Made by a program: the position numbers and the translations under genes
Notes under the pieces: model-generated
Seen by the model: the letters and a program-made list of their open reading frames with translations, nothing else
Database searches by the model: none
Told to the model about the DNA's origin: nothing
In this document: one piece after another, positions 46,773 to 55,755 of the stretch
Layout of the letters: each line of letters opens with the position of its first letter
Position numbering within the stretch: the first letter of the stretch is position 1
DNA from: Cyanobacteriota bacterium
GTDB lineage: Bacteria > Cyanobacteriota > Cyanobacteriia > PCC-6307 > Cyanobiaceae
Assembly: GCA_026389335.1 (NCBI GenBank)
Contig: JAPLIB010000090.1
Location: 1-64,000 of the forward strand
DNA length: 64,000 nucleotides
Direction of reading: 5' to 3'

Positions 46773-47557
46773 CACGCTTCGCTGGCGCCTGCAGCCGGCG
46801 CAGCCATCAGCAGGCGCTGCAGGTAAGAGGGTGTCACCATGCCGCCAGGGCAAACCGGCCCCCGCCGGACGGCCACGGGTTGAGCCGTATCACCCAGACC
46901 ATCGAGCAGCGCTCGCGCCCCCTCAAACTGTTGCGCCGGCTCGGTTGCTGAAATCTGGCTGAGCGTCACCAGTGTGCTGAGCCCGGCGGCGGAAGCGGCT
47001 CGCAGGCCCTGGGCGGAATCCTCCAACACCACGATCTGGCTGGGGTCCACCCGGGCCTGCTGGATTGCCAACCGGTAGGCCTCGGGGTGGGGTTTCTTGC
47101 GGGCCACATCCTCGCCGCAGACCCAGAAGCCGAAGGCCCGCTGCAGATCCCCGAGACAGGCCTCCATGAGAGCGGTAACGGCGGTGCGGCCACTGGTGGT
47201 GACAATCGCCTGGGGAATGCCCGCCTCGGCGAGTTCCGCAATCAGGCGGGCCACGCCGGTACGCAGGGCAAGGCCGCCGCTCTTCACCAGCTCGCGATAG
47301 TGGACCTGCTTGCGAGCCTGCAGCTGATCCAGGCGGGATCCCTCCGGCACGGCGCACTCCACCTCGCTCAGAAAGGCCGCCAGCCGCTCGCGGCCACCAG
47401 CAACCCGCAGCAGCTGGCGATAGGTGGGGGGATCCCATTGCCAGGCCAAACCGGCTTCGGCCAGGGCCCGATTGAAGGCCAGGCGATGGCCAGTCATTTC
47501 GGTCTCAGCCAGGGTGCCATCCACATCCCAGAACACGGCCTTCAGACGCTGCACCAT
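46772..47557 (-). CDS. cbbY: CbbY-type HAD phosphatase
   Basis: This 261-residue HAD hydrolase has motif I FWDVDGTLAETE (D11, D13), WDPPTYRQLLRVAGGRERLAAFL (CbbY cap), motif II VTTSGR, Lys in VARKKPHPEAYRLA and motif III VLEDSAQGLRAASAAG. The cap sequence and DVDGTLAETE match CbbY, which dephosphorylates xylulose-1,5-bisphosphate, a Rubisco misfire product. Its position beside the glycerate kinase fits a Calvin-cycle repair and photorespiration operon. It is divergent from recJ across 56 bases. The start is well placed just before motif I. Confidence 0.85.
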   Translation of the reverse strand: MVQRLKAVFWDVDGTLAETEMTGHRLAFNRALAEAGLAWQWDPPTYRQLLRVAGGRERLAAFLSEVECAVPEGSRLDQLQARKQVHYRELVKSGGLALRTGVARLIAELAEAGIPQAIVTTSGRTAVTALMEACLGDLQRAFGFWVCGEDVARKKPHPEAYRLAIQQARVDPSQIVVLEDSAQGLRAASAAGLSTLVTLSQISATEPAQQFEGARALLDGLGDTAQPVAVRRGPVCPGGMVTPSYLQRLLMAAPAAGASEA

Positions 47558-47613
47558 GGCTGCCAGCCGCAGGAGTTAAGCCACGGCATGACGCTGCCGG
47601 GGAAGGCTTAAGG

Positions 47614-49602
47614 ATGCCGCAGCCGCCGCCGGGCCGCACAATGAACTCGTCTTGCTCTCTGCCGTTGCTCCCCGCCCACGACGAGCAACGCTGGCTGCTG
47701 CCCTCCTCCCTTCCGGCTGTAGCCGGCGACGCAGCGCCCACGGCTGGAGAGCGTCCACTCCCCCCTGAGCTGCTGGCCGTGCTGTGGCGTCGGGGACACC
47801 GCGATGCGCTGGCGATCATGGCGCTGCTGAGCCCGCCCGCAGCACCGGATCCGCGCCAGCACTTCCCCGACCTGGTGCGGGCGGAGCAGCGTCTGGTTCA
47901 GGCCTGTCGCCAGGGCGAAACCGTGGCGATCTGCGGCGACTACGACGCCGATGGCATGACCAGCACGGCCCTGCTGGCCGGCGTGCTGCAACGCCTGGGG
48001 GCCGTGGCCCTGCCGGCGATTCCGAGTCGGATGGCCGAGGGTTACGGCCTCAACGTGGCGATGGTGGAACGGCTGGACAAGGCGGGGGTGCGGCTGCTGA
48101 TCACGGTCGACAACGGCGTTGCCGCCAGGGAGGCGCTGGATCGGGCCGAGGAGCTCGGCCTGGAGGTGATCCTCACTGATCACCACACCCTGCCGGCGGC
48201 GTTGCCGCCCCACCTGGCGCTGCTCCACCCCGCCGTCACCCCGGAGGGCTCCCCCTTCCGCGGTCTGGCCGGCGTCGGGCTGGCCCATGTGCTCGCTTCC
48301 GGGCTCTGCCGACGTCTACAGCGCCAGGACGGGCTGGCGATCGCCCTCGATCTGTTCTGCATCGGCACCATCGCCGACATGGCTCCCCTGGTGGGGGTGA
48401 ACCGGCGCTGGCTGATGGACGGCCTGCCCCGCCTGGGCAGCAGCACCCTGCCGGGGTTGAAGGCCCTGCAACAGATCGCCGGCATCGAGCAACGGCCGCT
48501 GGATGCGGAAACGGTCGGGTTCCAGCTCGCACCTCGGATCAATGCCGTGGGCCGCATCGGCGATCCCCTGCTGGTGGTGGAGCTGCTCACCACCGAGGAC
48601 CAGGACCAGGCCCTGGACCTGGCCCGCAGTTGCGAAACCATGAACCGGCAGCGGCGCGAGCTCTGCGATGCCATTGAGGCGGAGGCTCTGGCTCTGCTCG
48701 AGGCGGATGGGCCCCATCGGCCCACGTTTCTGTTGCTGGCCCAGAGCCATTGGCATCACGGCGTGATCGGCATCGTGGCCTCGCGTTTGGTGGACCGTTT
48801 CGGTTTGCCGGCGGCCCTGCTCGCTGGGGAGGGCAACGGCCGGCTGCGGGCCTCGGTGCGAGCTCCCCGGGGTTTTGCCGTGGATCAGGCTCTGATCGCC
48901 TGCAGCGATTTGCTGATACGCCATGGCGGCCATCCGGCCGCCGGTGGCTTCACCGTCGAGGCCGATCAGGTCAGCGGCCTGCATGAACGGCTGGAAGCCC
49001 TGGCCCAGCAATGGGTCGGCGAGGGTGGTGGTGGACGCACGGTGGAGCCCGAGGCCCTGCTCAGCCTCGATCGGATCGATCGGGAGTTCTGGCAGCACTT
49101 ACGCCGGCTTGAGCCCTTCGGCATCGGCCATCCGGCACCGATCTTCTGGAGCTCCGGCTGCACGGTGGTGAGCCAGAAGTTGATGCGGGGCGGCCATCTG
49201 CAGCTGGTGCTGGAGCAGCAGGGCAGCCAGCGGCGTGCCGTGGCCTGGCGCTGGCATGGTCCCGACCAGGTGCAGGGTCCGCTGGATGTGGCCTACCGCC
49301 TGCGTCTGGATCGCTGGCAGGGGGAGGAGCGGCTGCAACTGGAACTGCTGGGTCTGCGAGCCAGTGGCGGCGACGAAGTCGTGCTGCAGCGGCAGCAACG
49401 CACGTACTGGTGCAGCCGGCGCGGGAATGTGCTGGTGATCCGCAATGCCGCTGGCGTGGAACTTGAGGCGCCGGTGGCCCAGGGGCTGCAACCGCTAGGG
49501 GCGGCAGCGACCACCAACCAAATCGACCAGGGCGAGGCCCACCACCCCTATGTCCAGGATCTATTCAGGGATGCGGCGATGGCCCTGGGTCTGGCCGTCT
49601 GA
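47614..49602 (+). CDS. recJ: single-stranded-DNA exonuclease RecJ
   Basis: This 662-residue 5'-3' exonuclease of the DHH family acts in recombination and mismatch repair. Residues include CGDYDADGMTST (D109, D111, D113), LITVDNGV, TDHHTLP (D189-H191), FCIGTIADMAPL, RINAVGRIGD and the DHHA1 region (GIVASRLVDRFGLPAALLA..NGRLRASVRAPRGF and RHGGHPAAGGFT). The C-terminal OB-like part runs from ~505. ATG 47614 and ATG 47641 are both possible; about 45 residues before LPPELLAVLWRRG are unconserved. Confidence 0.93.
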   Translation: MPQPPPGRTMNSSCSLPLLPAHDEQRWLLPSSLPAVAGDAAPTAGERPLPPELLAVLWRRGHRDALAIMALLSPPAAPDPRQHFPDLVRAEQRLVQACRQGETVAICGDYDADGMTSTALLAGVLQRLGAVALPAIPSRMAEGYGLNVAMVERLDKAGVRLLITVDNGVAAREALDRAEELGLEVILTDHHTLPAALPPHLALLHPAVTPEGSPFRGLAGVGLAHVLASGLCRRLQRQDGLAIALDLFCIGTIADMAPLVGVNRRWLMDGLPRLGSSTLPGLKALQQIAGIEQRPLDAETVGFQLAPRINAVGRIGDPLLVVELLTTEDQDQALDLARSCETMNRQRRELCDAIEAEALALLEADGPHRPTFLLLAQSHWHHGVIGIVASRLVDRFGLPAALLAGEGNGRLRASVRAPRGFAVDQALIACSDLLIRHGGHPAAGGFTVEADQVSGLHERLEALAQQWVGEGGGGRTVEPEALLSLDRIDREFWQHLRRLEPFGIGHPAPIFWSSGCTVVSQKLMRGGHLQLVLEQQGSQRRAVAWRWHGPDQVQGPLDVAYRLRLDRWQGEERLQLELLGLRASGGDEVVLQRQQRTYWCSRRGNVLVIRNAAGVELEAPVAQGLQPLGAAATTNQIDQGEAHHPYVQDLFRDAAMALGLAV

Positions 49603-49688
49603 CTCGACGACTGGGATTCGGACCTGAGTCAGCGGGCCGAGAGGCAAGCCATTCGCTAACGGTGCCATCAGCCAGAACTGCCAGAGCG

Positions 49689-49711
49689 AAAACTCCCCCT
49701 AAGCAGGGGAG
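49689..49711 (-). terminator. probable rho-independent terminator of psb30
   Basis: On the minus strand CTCCCC, a 7-base loop and GGGGAG are followed by TTTT (49692-49689). It lies ~135 bases beyond the psb30 stop, in an otherwise empty stretch between recJ and psb30. Confidence 0.6.
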
Positions 49712-49845
49712 ATATGGGGCTGGGCGCCGCCTGGCTTTGATTCGCCCCAGCGGCGCTGAGAAGCCGAAGACCCAACCCAACCCGACACAGCCAGCGCCGA
49801 TCACTGGCCCCGAGCCGGGAGCGTTTGGTGTTGGTGCAGCCGATC

Positions 49846-49953
49846 TCAGAGGGCGCCGCGCCGATAGAACAAAATGAAGATCACAGCCGGTCCAGCCAGG
49901 GTGATCAGGGCGAGGGCTCCGAAGTTGGCGATGAGATGGAAATCAATGCCCAT
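49846..49953 (-). CDS. psb30: photosystem II subunit Psb30 (Ycf12)
   Basis: This 35-residue single-span protein ([20 protein letters not shown] and ending ILFYRRGAL) matches Ycf12/Psb30, a small photosystem II core subunit near PsbK and PsbZ. The hydrophobic helix is ~20 residues and ends in the basic YRRG turn. Start ATG 49953 has only a weak upstream ribosome binding signal. It sits alone on the minus strand between recJ and a YkgJ-like gene, with a plausible terminator downstream. The length cut-off of ordinary gene prediction would miss it. Confidence 0.9.
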
Positions 49954-50118
49954 AACGGTCGACTCGTGCGATTGGCGCTCGGTGCGAACCCTAAGGTCCC
50001 GCCCCCTTGCGGCAGGGCCGGCGCCCCTCCTCTGTGACGGCTTGTCACAGCGCCGCCGACAAGCACGACGAGCGCCATGGCTGAATGGACGCCAGCCCCC
50101 CAACTCCGAGATGGCGGC

Positions 50119-50607
50119 ATGAAGGCTCAGGCGCAATGGCAATGCATCCGTGGCTGTGGCGCCTGCTGCCGCCTCGATCCGGCCCTGCGGGGTGAGGCCC
50201 TCGAAGCCCTGGATCTGCAGCAGCAGCAGACCTACCTGGCGATGGTGGGACCCGATGGCTGGTGCCTGCACTTCGACACCGGCTCTCGCCGTTGCCGGAT
50301 CTACGACCAGCGGCCGGACTTCTGTCGGGTGGAGAATCTGGTGGGGCTGTTTGCCGCAGGCCATGGCGCCAACCACGAAAGCGCGATCGATGCGGTCAAC
50401 ACCCTCGAATCTCCGGTCGCCGATGACAGTCATCGAAACGACAACGCCTGCGACCAGGTGACGCCCCGGCCCCTGGGTCGGGGCGATCTTGACGACCTGG
50501 CGATTGCCTGCTGCCGCCAACAGATTCGCAGTGAGTGGGGAGGCCGTGGCAAGGTGATGCGGCGTTTCAATAACGCCATTCGCCACACCATCCGCCACAA
50601 ACGATGA
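50119..50607 (+). CDS. YkgJ-family cysteine cluster protein
   Basis: This ~162-residue protein carries the Cys pattern CIRGCGACC (C9, C13, C16, C17) near the N-terminus and further cysteines in [26 protein letters not shown]. It is the UPF0153/YkgJ zinc- or iron-sulfur-binding family of unknown role. ATG 50119 is used because the family begins there; ATG 50077 would add 14 residues. The stop overlaps the next gene's ATG (ATGA). Confidence 0.82.
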
Positions 50608-51011
50608 GTGAGCTGCCCGATCCGGTGAGCCAGCCCTCCCTGGGAGAGCCAGCCGGCGACCCAGGGGCGCAGAGCCAAGCCAACTCCGCTGCCGATTCAG
50701 CGGGCAGCTGGGGAGCTGTGTTCCTGTCCACCGCCACCACGGTCTTTCTGGCCGAGCTGGGGGACAAAACCCAGCTGGCAGCGCTGCTGCTGTCGGCCGA
50801 ATCCGGTAGGCCCGGCGTTGTTTTTGTCGGAGCTTCCCTGGCCCTGATCTGCTCCAGCCTGGTTGGCGTGCTGCTGGGCCGCTGGCTCTCGCGGGTGATG
50901 GCGCCGGAACAGCTGGAGAGGGCCGCCGGACTGTTGATGGTGGCTCTCGGCCTCTGGCTTGGCCGCCAGGCCGTGCTCCAGTTCACCCCCCTGCACCTGG
51001 CCCTCAGCTGA
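50604..51011 (+). CDS. half-size UPF0016/GDT1 cation exchanger (first)
   Basis: This 135-residue protein has three membrane spans and one copy of the cation-binding motif ELGDKT (E51-T56). It resembles one half of the six-span UPF0016/GDT1/TMEM165 proteins, which need two such motifs and move Mn2+ or Ca2+ in exchange for protons; cyanobacterial members keep photosystem II supplied with manganese. The N-terminal ~35 residues are soluble and unconserved. It starts in the TGA of the YkgJ gene. The second half-gene follows after 13 bases. Confidence 0.88.
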
Positions 51012-51024
51012 GACCCCAGCCACC

Positions 51025-51384
51025 ATGCTTGCTCTTCTGGCCTCCACCTTCGTCACCGTGTTCCTGGCTGAACTCGGGGACAAGACCCAGCTGGCCATTG
51101 TAAGCATCAGTGGCACCTCCAACCGACCCGGCGCAGTCTTTGCCGGCAGCTCCTTTGCCCTGGTGTTAGCCAGCCTGGTGGGGGCTGCGGCCGGCGGCTC
51201 GCTCTCGACCCTGGTTCCCACCAACAGCCTCCAATTGGCGGCAGCGGCTGGCTTCCTGATCATCGGCACCCGGCTGATCCTGCGCTCCAACAAGACCGCC
51301 GAAGCAGGCGGCGGCGAAGGGGAATCAGCGGCAGCTCCCTTGACAGCAGACAGTGATGACAACGGGGAACCCACCGCTCCCTAA
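51025..51384 (+). CDS. half-size UPF0016/GDT1 cation exchanger (second)
   Basis: This 119-residue protein has three spans and ELGDKT (E16-T21), with SISGTSNRPGAVFAGSSFALVLASLVG in the loop and second span. The C-terminal ~25 residues are acidic (AGGGEGESAAAPLTADSDDN). It pairs with the preceding gene to form an inverted heterodimer equivalent to full UPF0016 proteins (hemi-exchanger type). ATG 51025 is used because the first span starts there. The RNB-like gene begins 167 bases later. Confidence 0.88.
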   Translation: MLALLASTFVTVFLAELGDKTQLAIVSISGTSNRPGAVFAGSSFALVLASLVGAAAGGSLSTLVPTNSLQLAAAAGFLIIGTRLILRSNKTAEAGGGEGESAAAPLTADSDDNGEPTAP

Positions 51385-51551
51385 AGTCCCGTTAACTCCG
51401 GTCGATGGGCGGCTTCCAGCTTCATCGCCCCCAGCCTGCTCACCGCCCCAACCGGCCCCTGCCCGAACAGCCCGCGCTGAACACGGTTTCCAGCTTCGCC
51501 CCACCCGGCTGCAACACCGGATCCAAGCCCATACCCAGCACCCCGATGCCG

Positions 51552-53854
51552 ATGAAGTTCACGGTCGCCGACCTGCTCGACCAGCTTTCCCCAGACGAAT
51601 GCCTGCAGATCAGCAAGCTGGAGAAAGCCCTCGGCCTATCCACCAAAACCGATAAGGACCAGCTGCGGATCGGTCTCGATGCGATGGTGCGGCTCGATCT
51701 GGTCAGCGAGAAGGACACCGGCCTGCTGCGCCACGACAACCCGGACCTGATTCCAGCCAGGCTGCGTTGTTCCAGCAAGGGCTTCTGCTTCGCCCTGCGG
51801 GACGATGGCGGCGAGGACATCTACATCCGCGATCACCAGCTCAACCACGCCTGGAATGGTGACCGGGTGCTGGTGCGCATCACCCGCGAAGGCGGGCGCC
51901 GACGCTCGCCGGAAGGCGGCGTGCAGTGCATCCTGCAACGCAAAACCTCCAGCCTGCTGGCCCAGGTGGAGCAACAGGAGGAGCGCCTGCTGGCCATCCC
52001 TCTCGACGACCGGTTGCTGACCATCGTCGAACTGCCGGCCGCGGATGCGGTGCACCTCGATGGGGCGCAGGAGTCGGTGGTGGAAGTACAGATCGACCAG
52101 TTTCCCGTCGGCCAGTTCGGCCCCCTGGGCCACGTGGCCCGCCAATTGCCGGTGCGCGGTGGCGAAGCGGCCGATCTCGACCTGCTGCTGACCAAACATC
52201 TGCTGCACGACCGATCCCCGGCCCCGAAAACCACGCTCAAGACACCCCAGGACAAGGGGCGTACAGACCTCACAGCCCAGCTGACCCTGCTGCTGGAGTG
52301 CTGGTCTGGGGAGGCGGCCCCGATCCTGCCGGCTCTGTCGCTCGAAGCACTGGAGGAGGGGCGTTGGCGCCTCTGGGTCCATAGCCCCAGCGTCGCTGAA
52401 CGCTTCAGTAATGGCGGCGCCCTGGACAGCTGGATGCGCGATCAGAGTGATGCCATCGCCACCGGACGTGGCTGGCTGCCCCTGCTGAGCGCACCCCTGG
52501 CCAAATCTGCGAGCTTCGAGGTGGGCAAGGCCCAGGATGCCCTCTCCGTCGCTCTGGACCTCGATGCCGAGGGCAGCCTGGAGCACTACCGCTTCTGCCT
52601 GAGCCGGATCCGCCCGGCCGCCAGGGTGCCGCAAGCCGCTTTCGAGGCCCTGGCTGAGCGCAAGCCCAAGGCCCGGACCGTGCCGGCAGCGCTCAAGGCC
52701 CTCAAGGATCACCTGCCGCTGCTGGAGCACCTGGTGACCCTGGCTGGTCTGCTGCGGCAGCGGCGACTTGCCGCCGGTTCCATCGACCTGAATCTGCCGA
52801 TACCACCGCTGGAGCAGCTCGGCGATCTGCAGGTCCCCCCCCCGACGCCCCCCGCCAGGGCTGGTTGGTGGAACGGCCGGCGGCGGACGCCGCAGCGGTG
52901 CTGCGGGAAGCCGTGCTAGTGGCCCATCGGGCCCTGGGACATCACCTGGCAGCGCTGCGGCTGCCGGCCCTCTACGCCGTCAATCCCGCCGCTGATGCGG
53001 CTGAGATCAATGAGGTGGCCAAGGCTGCGCTCGCCCTGGAGATTCCCATGGAGCTCTCGGTGGACGGCAATGCCAGCGCCGCCGAACTGGCGGCCGCCTT
53101 TGCGGCCACCGATCGCCAACGGGCCCTGCAACAACAACTGCGCGACAGCCTCAAACCAGCTGTCTATGCCAACGAGGCCGGCCCCCATGCCCTGGCGGGT
53201 GAGAGCGAGGCCTTTGCCCCCTGGACCTGCCCCGCGCTCCACTACGCCGACCTCTGGAACCAGCAGCTGCTGGTCACCTTGCTGAGTGAAGGCAAGGACC
53301 GTCCCACCGTGCGTCACAAAACCAGTGCCGACATCGCCAGTGACAGCTGTCACGGCATGATCGATTGGTCGCTCCTGGCTCCCAGCCAGCTGGCACCGTA
53401 CGAGCAGGCTCTCCAGCACGGCCTTGCCCAGCGGCTGAACAGCCGTCAGGGGTTGCTGCAGGAGTTTCAGGACGATCTGCTGGCCATGGCCCAGGCCCGC
53501 CATACCGAACCGCTGGTGGGCCAGGTGCTCACCGGGGTGATCAGCGGCGTGCAGAGCTACGGCTTCTTCGTGGAGGTGCCTCCCTCCAACGTGGAGGGGC
53601 TGGTGCACGTGAGCTCGCTCAAGGACGACTGGTACGAGTACCGATCGCGCCAGAACCGCCTGGTGGGCAGGAAGTTCCGACGCACCTTCATGGTCGGGGA
53701 CAGCGTGGAGGTGGAAATCCAGAAGGTGGATGCCCTGCGCCATCAGATCGATCTGGCCGTGGTGCTGCCGGAGCCCAGCGACGCAGACGCCATGGAGGCG
53801 GATTCCGAAGCGGATTCCGAGTCCGATCGGGAGTCCGATCTCGAGGCGGACTGA
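51552..53854 (+). pseudogene. RNase II/R-like protein, frameshifted and catalytically degenerate
   Basis: Joining two frames gives about 767 residues of RNase II/R type. The order is an N-terminal helix-turn-helix/cold-shock part (LRCSSKGFCFALRDDGGEDIYI), an RNB domain, and a C-terminal S1 domain (VGQVLTGVISGVQSYGFFVEVPPSNVEGLVHVSSL). The frame breaks at a nine-C run (52835-52843); one extra C restores frame. The RNB domain lacks the aspartate cluster: opposite the catalytic DxxxxxDDA of RNase R the sequence reads ILPALSLE, just before RWRLWVHSPS. It is therefore probably not a nuclease even if the frameshift is an error. It sits between a UPF0016 gene and ubiX on one strand. Confidence 0.8.
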
Positions 53855-53862
53855 GTGCCCTG

Positions 53863-54495
53863 ATGCGCGATTCCGATCCCGTAGTCCTGGCAGTGTCCGG
53901 GGCCTCAGCCCAACCCCTGGCCCAGCGGGCGCTGCAATTGTTGCTGGAGGCCAATCACCGGGTTGACATGGTCACCAGTCGGGGGGCCATCGGTGTCTGG
54001 CAGGCCGAGCTGGGCCTGCGGGTGCCCTCGGAACCCGAGGCCCAGGAGGCCTTCTGGCGGCAACGCTGCGGCTGCGACGGCGGTGTGCTGCGCTGCCATC
54101 GCTGGAATGACCAGGCCGCCGCCATCGCCAGTGGCAGCTATGCCACTCAGGGGATGGTGATTCTGCCGGCGAGCATGGGGACGGTCGGTCGCATTGCCTC
54201 GGGGGTGGCCCTTGACCTGATCGAACGGGCTGCGGATGTGCACCTCAAGGAGCGCCGGCCCCTGGTGATCGCCCCCCGCGAACTGCCCTGGAACCTGGTG
54301 CATCTGCGCAACCTCACCACCCTGGCCGAAGCTGGGGCCCGCATTGCGCCGCCGGTGCCAGCCTGGTATCACCAACCGCGCAGCATCGATGAGATGGTGG
54401 ATTTTCTGGTGATCCGGGTGTTCGACAGCCTCGGCCTCGAACTCGGCCAGCTCAACCGTTGGCAGGGTCCCCTCCAGCGGCCATCCTCACCCTGA
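53863..54495 (+). CDS. ubiX: UbiX-like flavin prenyltransferase
   Basis: This 210-residue flavoprotein has VVLAVSGASAQPLAQRAL, VDMVTSRGA, ILPASMGTVGRIASGVALDLIERAADV (flavin/phosphate site) and RPLVIAPRELPWNLVHLRNLTTLAEAGA. It makes the prenylated FMN cofactor used by UbiD-type decarboxylases in quinone synthesis. The SGASA and PASMGTVGRIASG motifs and length are normal. Its ATG lies 8 bases after the RNB-like gene stop, so they may be co-transcribed. Confidence 0.92.
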   Translation: MRDSDPVVLAVSGASAQPLAQRALQLLLEANHRVDMVTSRGAIGVWQAELGLRVPSEPEAQEAFWRQRCGCDGGVLRCHRWNDQAAAIASGSYATQGMVILPASMGTVGRIASGVALDLIERAADVHLKERRPLVIAPRELPWNLVHLRNLTTLAEAGARIAPPVPAWYHQPRSIDEMVDFLVIRVFDSLGLELGQLNRWQGPLQRPSSP

Positions 54496-55139
54496 GCCTC
54501 TCCGCCCCCTTCCCCGTCCTGGCGCTGCTCCGACGCCTACTGCTGCTCCCCCTGCTGGCACCCCTGATGGCGGTGCTGATTCTGGCGGCCCTCAACCCGC
54601 GGCCAAGCCTGTCGTTGCGACTGCTGATCTGGCGCTCACCACCGTTGCCGATCGGGCTCTGGATCGGTGCCGGCGCCGGCGGTGGGGCGCTCCTCAGCGC
54701 TGCGGCCACGGCACTGGCCCTGGTGCAAAGCGGAACACGCCAGCGGCCCAGTGGTCGACGCCGACAGGGCCTGGCCGCTGAACACCCGGAGCCCTGGGAT
54801 GGGCAACCCCGCCGTTCCGGCGGGCCCAGCTGGTTCACTCGCGCCTCGCCGGGCTTCGCCCCAACGCCTCAGGATTCGGCTGGCCCGCAGCAAGCGGCGA
54901 CAGGCCAGGGGTTGGGATCCCGGGGTGGCGCCGGGCCCCAGCGCGCCCCGGGCCAGCCGGCCCCGACCGTGGCCGTGCCCTTCCGGGTGCTGCATCGTCC
55001 CAGCGGCGCCAAGCCGCCAAGCCGCCAGGCGCCCCCCCAGCCCGTCGCTGCAGACAACCGGGAGGCCCAGCCCCAGCCCCAGGTTGCGCCAATGACGGTC
55101 GGGGATGACTGGGAGCAGAACGACGGAGACGACTGGTGA
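54459..55139 (+). CDS. membrane protein with Pro/Arg-rich tail
   Basis: Two membrane spans (LLRRLLLLPLLAPLMAVLILAAL and PIGLWIGAGAGGGALLSAAATALALV) are followed by a Pro/Gln/Arg-rich, low-complexity cytoplasmic region (~95-200). It ends in an acidic-aromatic tail with two DDW repeats (GDDWEQNDGDDW). The two-span plus tail arrangement and the closing DDW look conserved among cyanobacterial unknowns, but I cannot name it. The TTG start at 54459 lies inside ubiX; a later start is likely. Confidence 0.55.
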   Translation: MAGSPPAAILTLSLSAPFPVLALLRRLLLLPLLAPLMAVLILAALNPRPSLSLRLLIWRSPPLPIGLWIGAGAGGGALLSAAATALALVQSGTRQRPSGRRRQGLAAEHPEPWDGQPRRSGGPSWFTRASPGFAPTPQDSAGPQQAATGQGLGSRGGAGPQRAPGQPAPTVAVPFRVLHRPSGAKPPSRQAPPQPVAADNREAQPQPQVAPMTVGDDWEQNDGDDW

Positions 55140-55218
55140 GAGCGGATCAGGGCGTGGAAGCGGATCGGGGATCTGAAGTCCCTAAAGTTCAGCCAGCATC
55201 TGCGCCTGAGCCCCACCG

Positions 55219-55659
55219 GTGACCGATTCCGCCCGTCCCGCCCCTGAGCCCGCCCAGGCCGCCGCCGCCCCTGCGGCCGCTGTCAAAGCCAAGCCTCCGG
55301 CCCTGGAGGATCGCCCCTTTGAGGAGTTTGTGCCCCAGCTGCTGCTGCCGGCTTTGAGCCGCGAAGTTGAGGCCTACGGCGGCCCGGCACCGGTCCTGAG
55401 CTTTGAGCAGGGCCCGATGCCGGTGGTGGGCAGCCCCTGTTGGATGGTTCTGGGTGCCCTGCCGGGCGAACGCCGCTTCTGGCTCTGCTTCACCGCCGCC
55501 GACATCAGCGCCGCCAAAACCCTGGCCGTGAGCGAAGGGGGAGGAACACCCAGCCTGCTGGAATCCTTCCTGATCGACGAAAGAAAAATCACCCTGGCCC
55601 TGATCGTCTCGCGCCTGGTGCAACGGCTCAATGGTCAGAAATGGCTGGGGCCGAACTGA
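55219..55659 (+). CDS. DUF2996 family protein
   Basis: This 146-residue cyanobacterial protein has an Ala/Pro-rich N-terminus (1-35) and then PFEEFVPQLLLPALSREVEAYG ... CWMVLGALPGERRFWLCFTAADISAAKTLAVSEGG ... SFLIDERKITLALIVSRLVQRLNGQKWLG, the DUF2996 pattern. Its role is unknown. Start is GTG 55219. It lies just upstream of acsF on the same strand (96-base gap). Confidence 0.78.
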   Translation: MTDSARPAPEPAQAAAAPAAAVKAKPPALEDRPFEEFVPQLLLPALSREVEAYGGPAPVLSFEQGPMPVVGSPCWMVLGALPGERRFWLCFTAADISAAKTLAVSEGGGTPSLLESFLIDERKITLALIVSRLVQRLNGQKWLGPN

Positions 55660-55755
55660 GCAGCGCCGGGCAGCGGACCCAGGCCGTCACAACCTGACCG
55701 AACAGGGTCCGGTCCCCCCTACGATGACACCACCTACCGTCAGAAACACCGCGCG

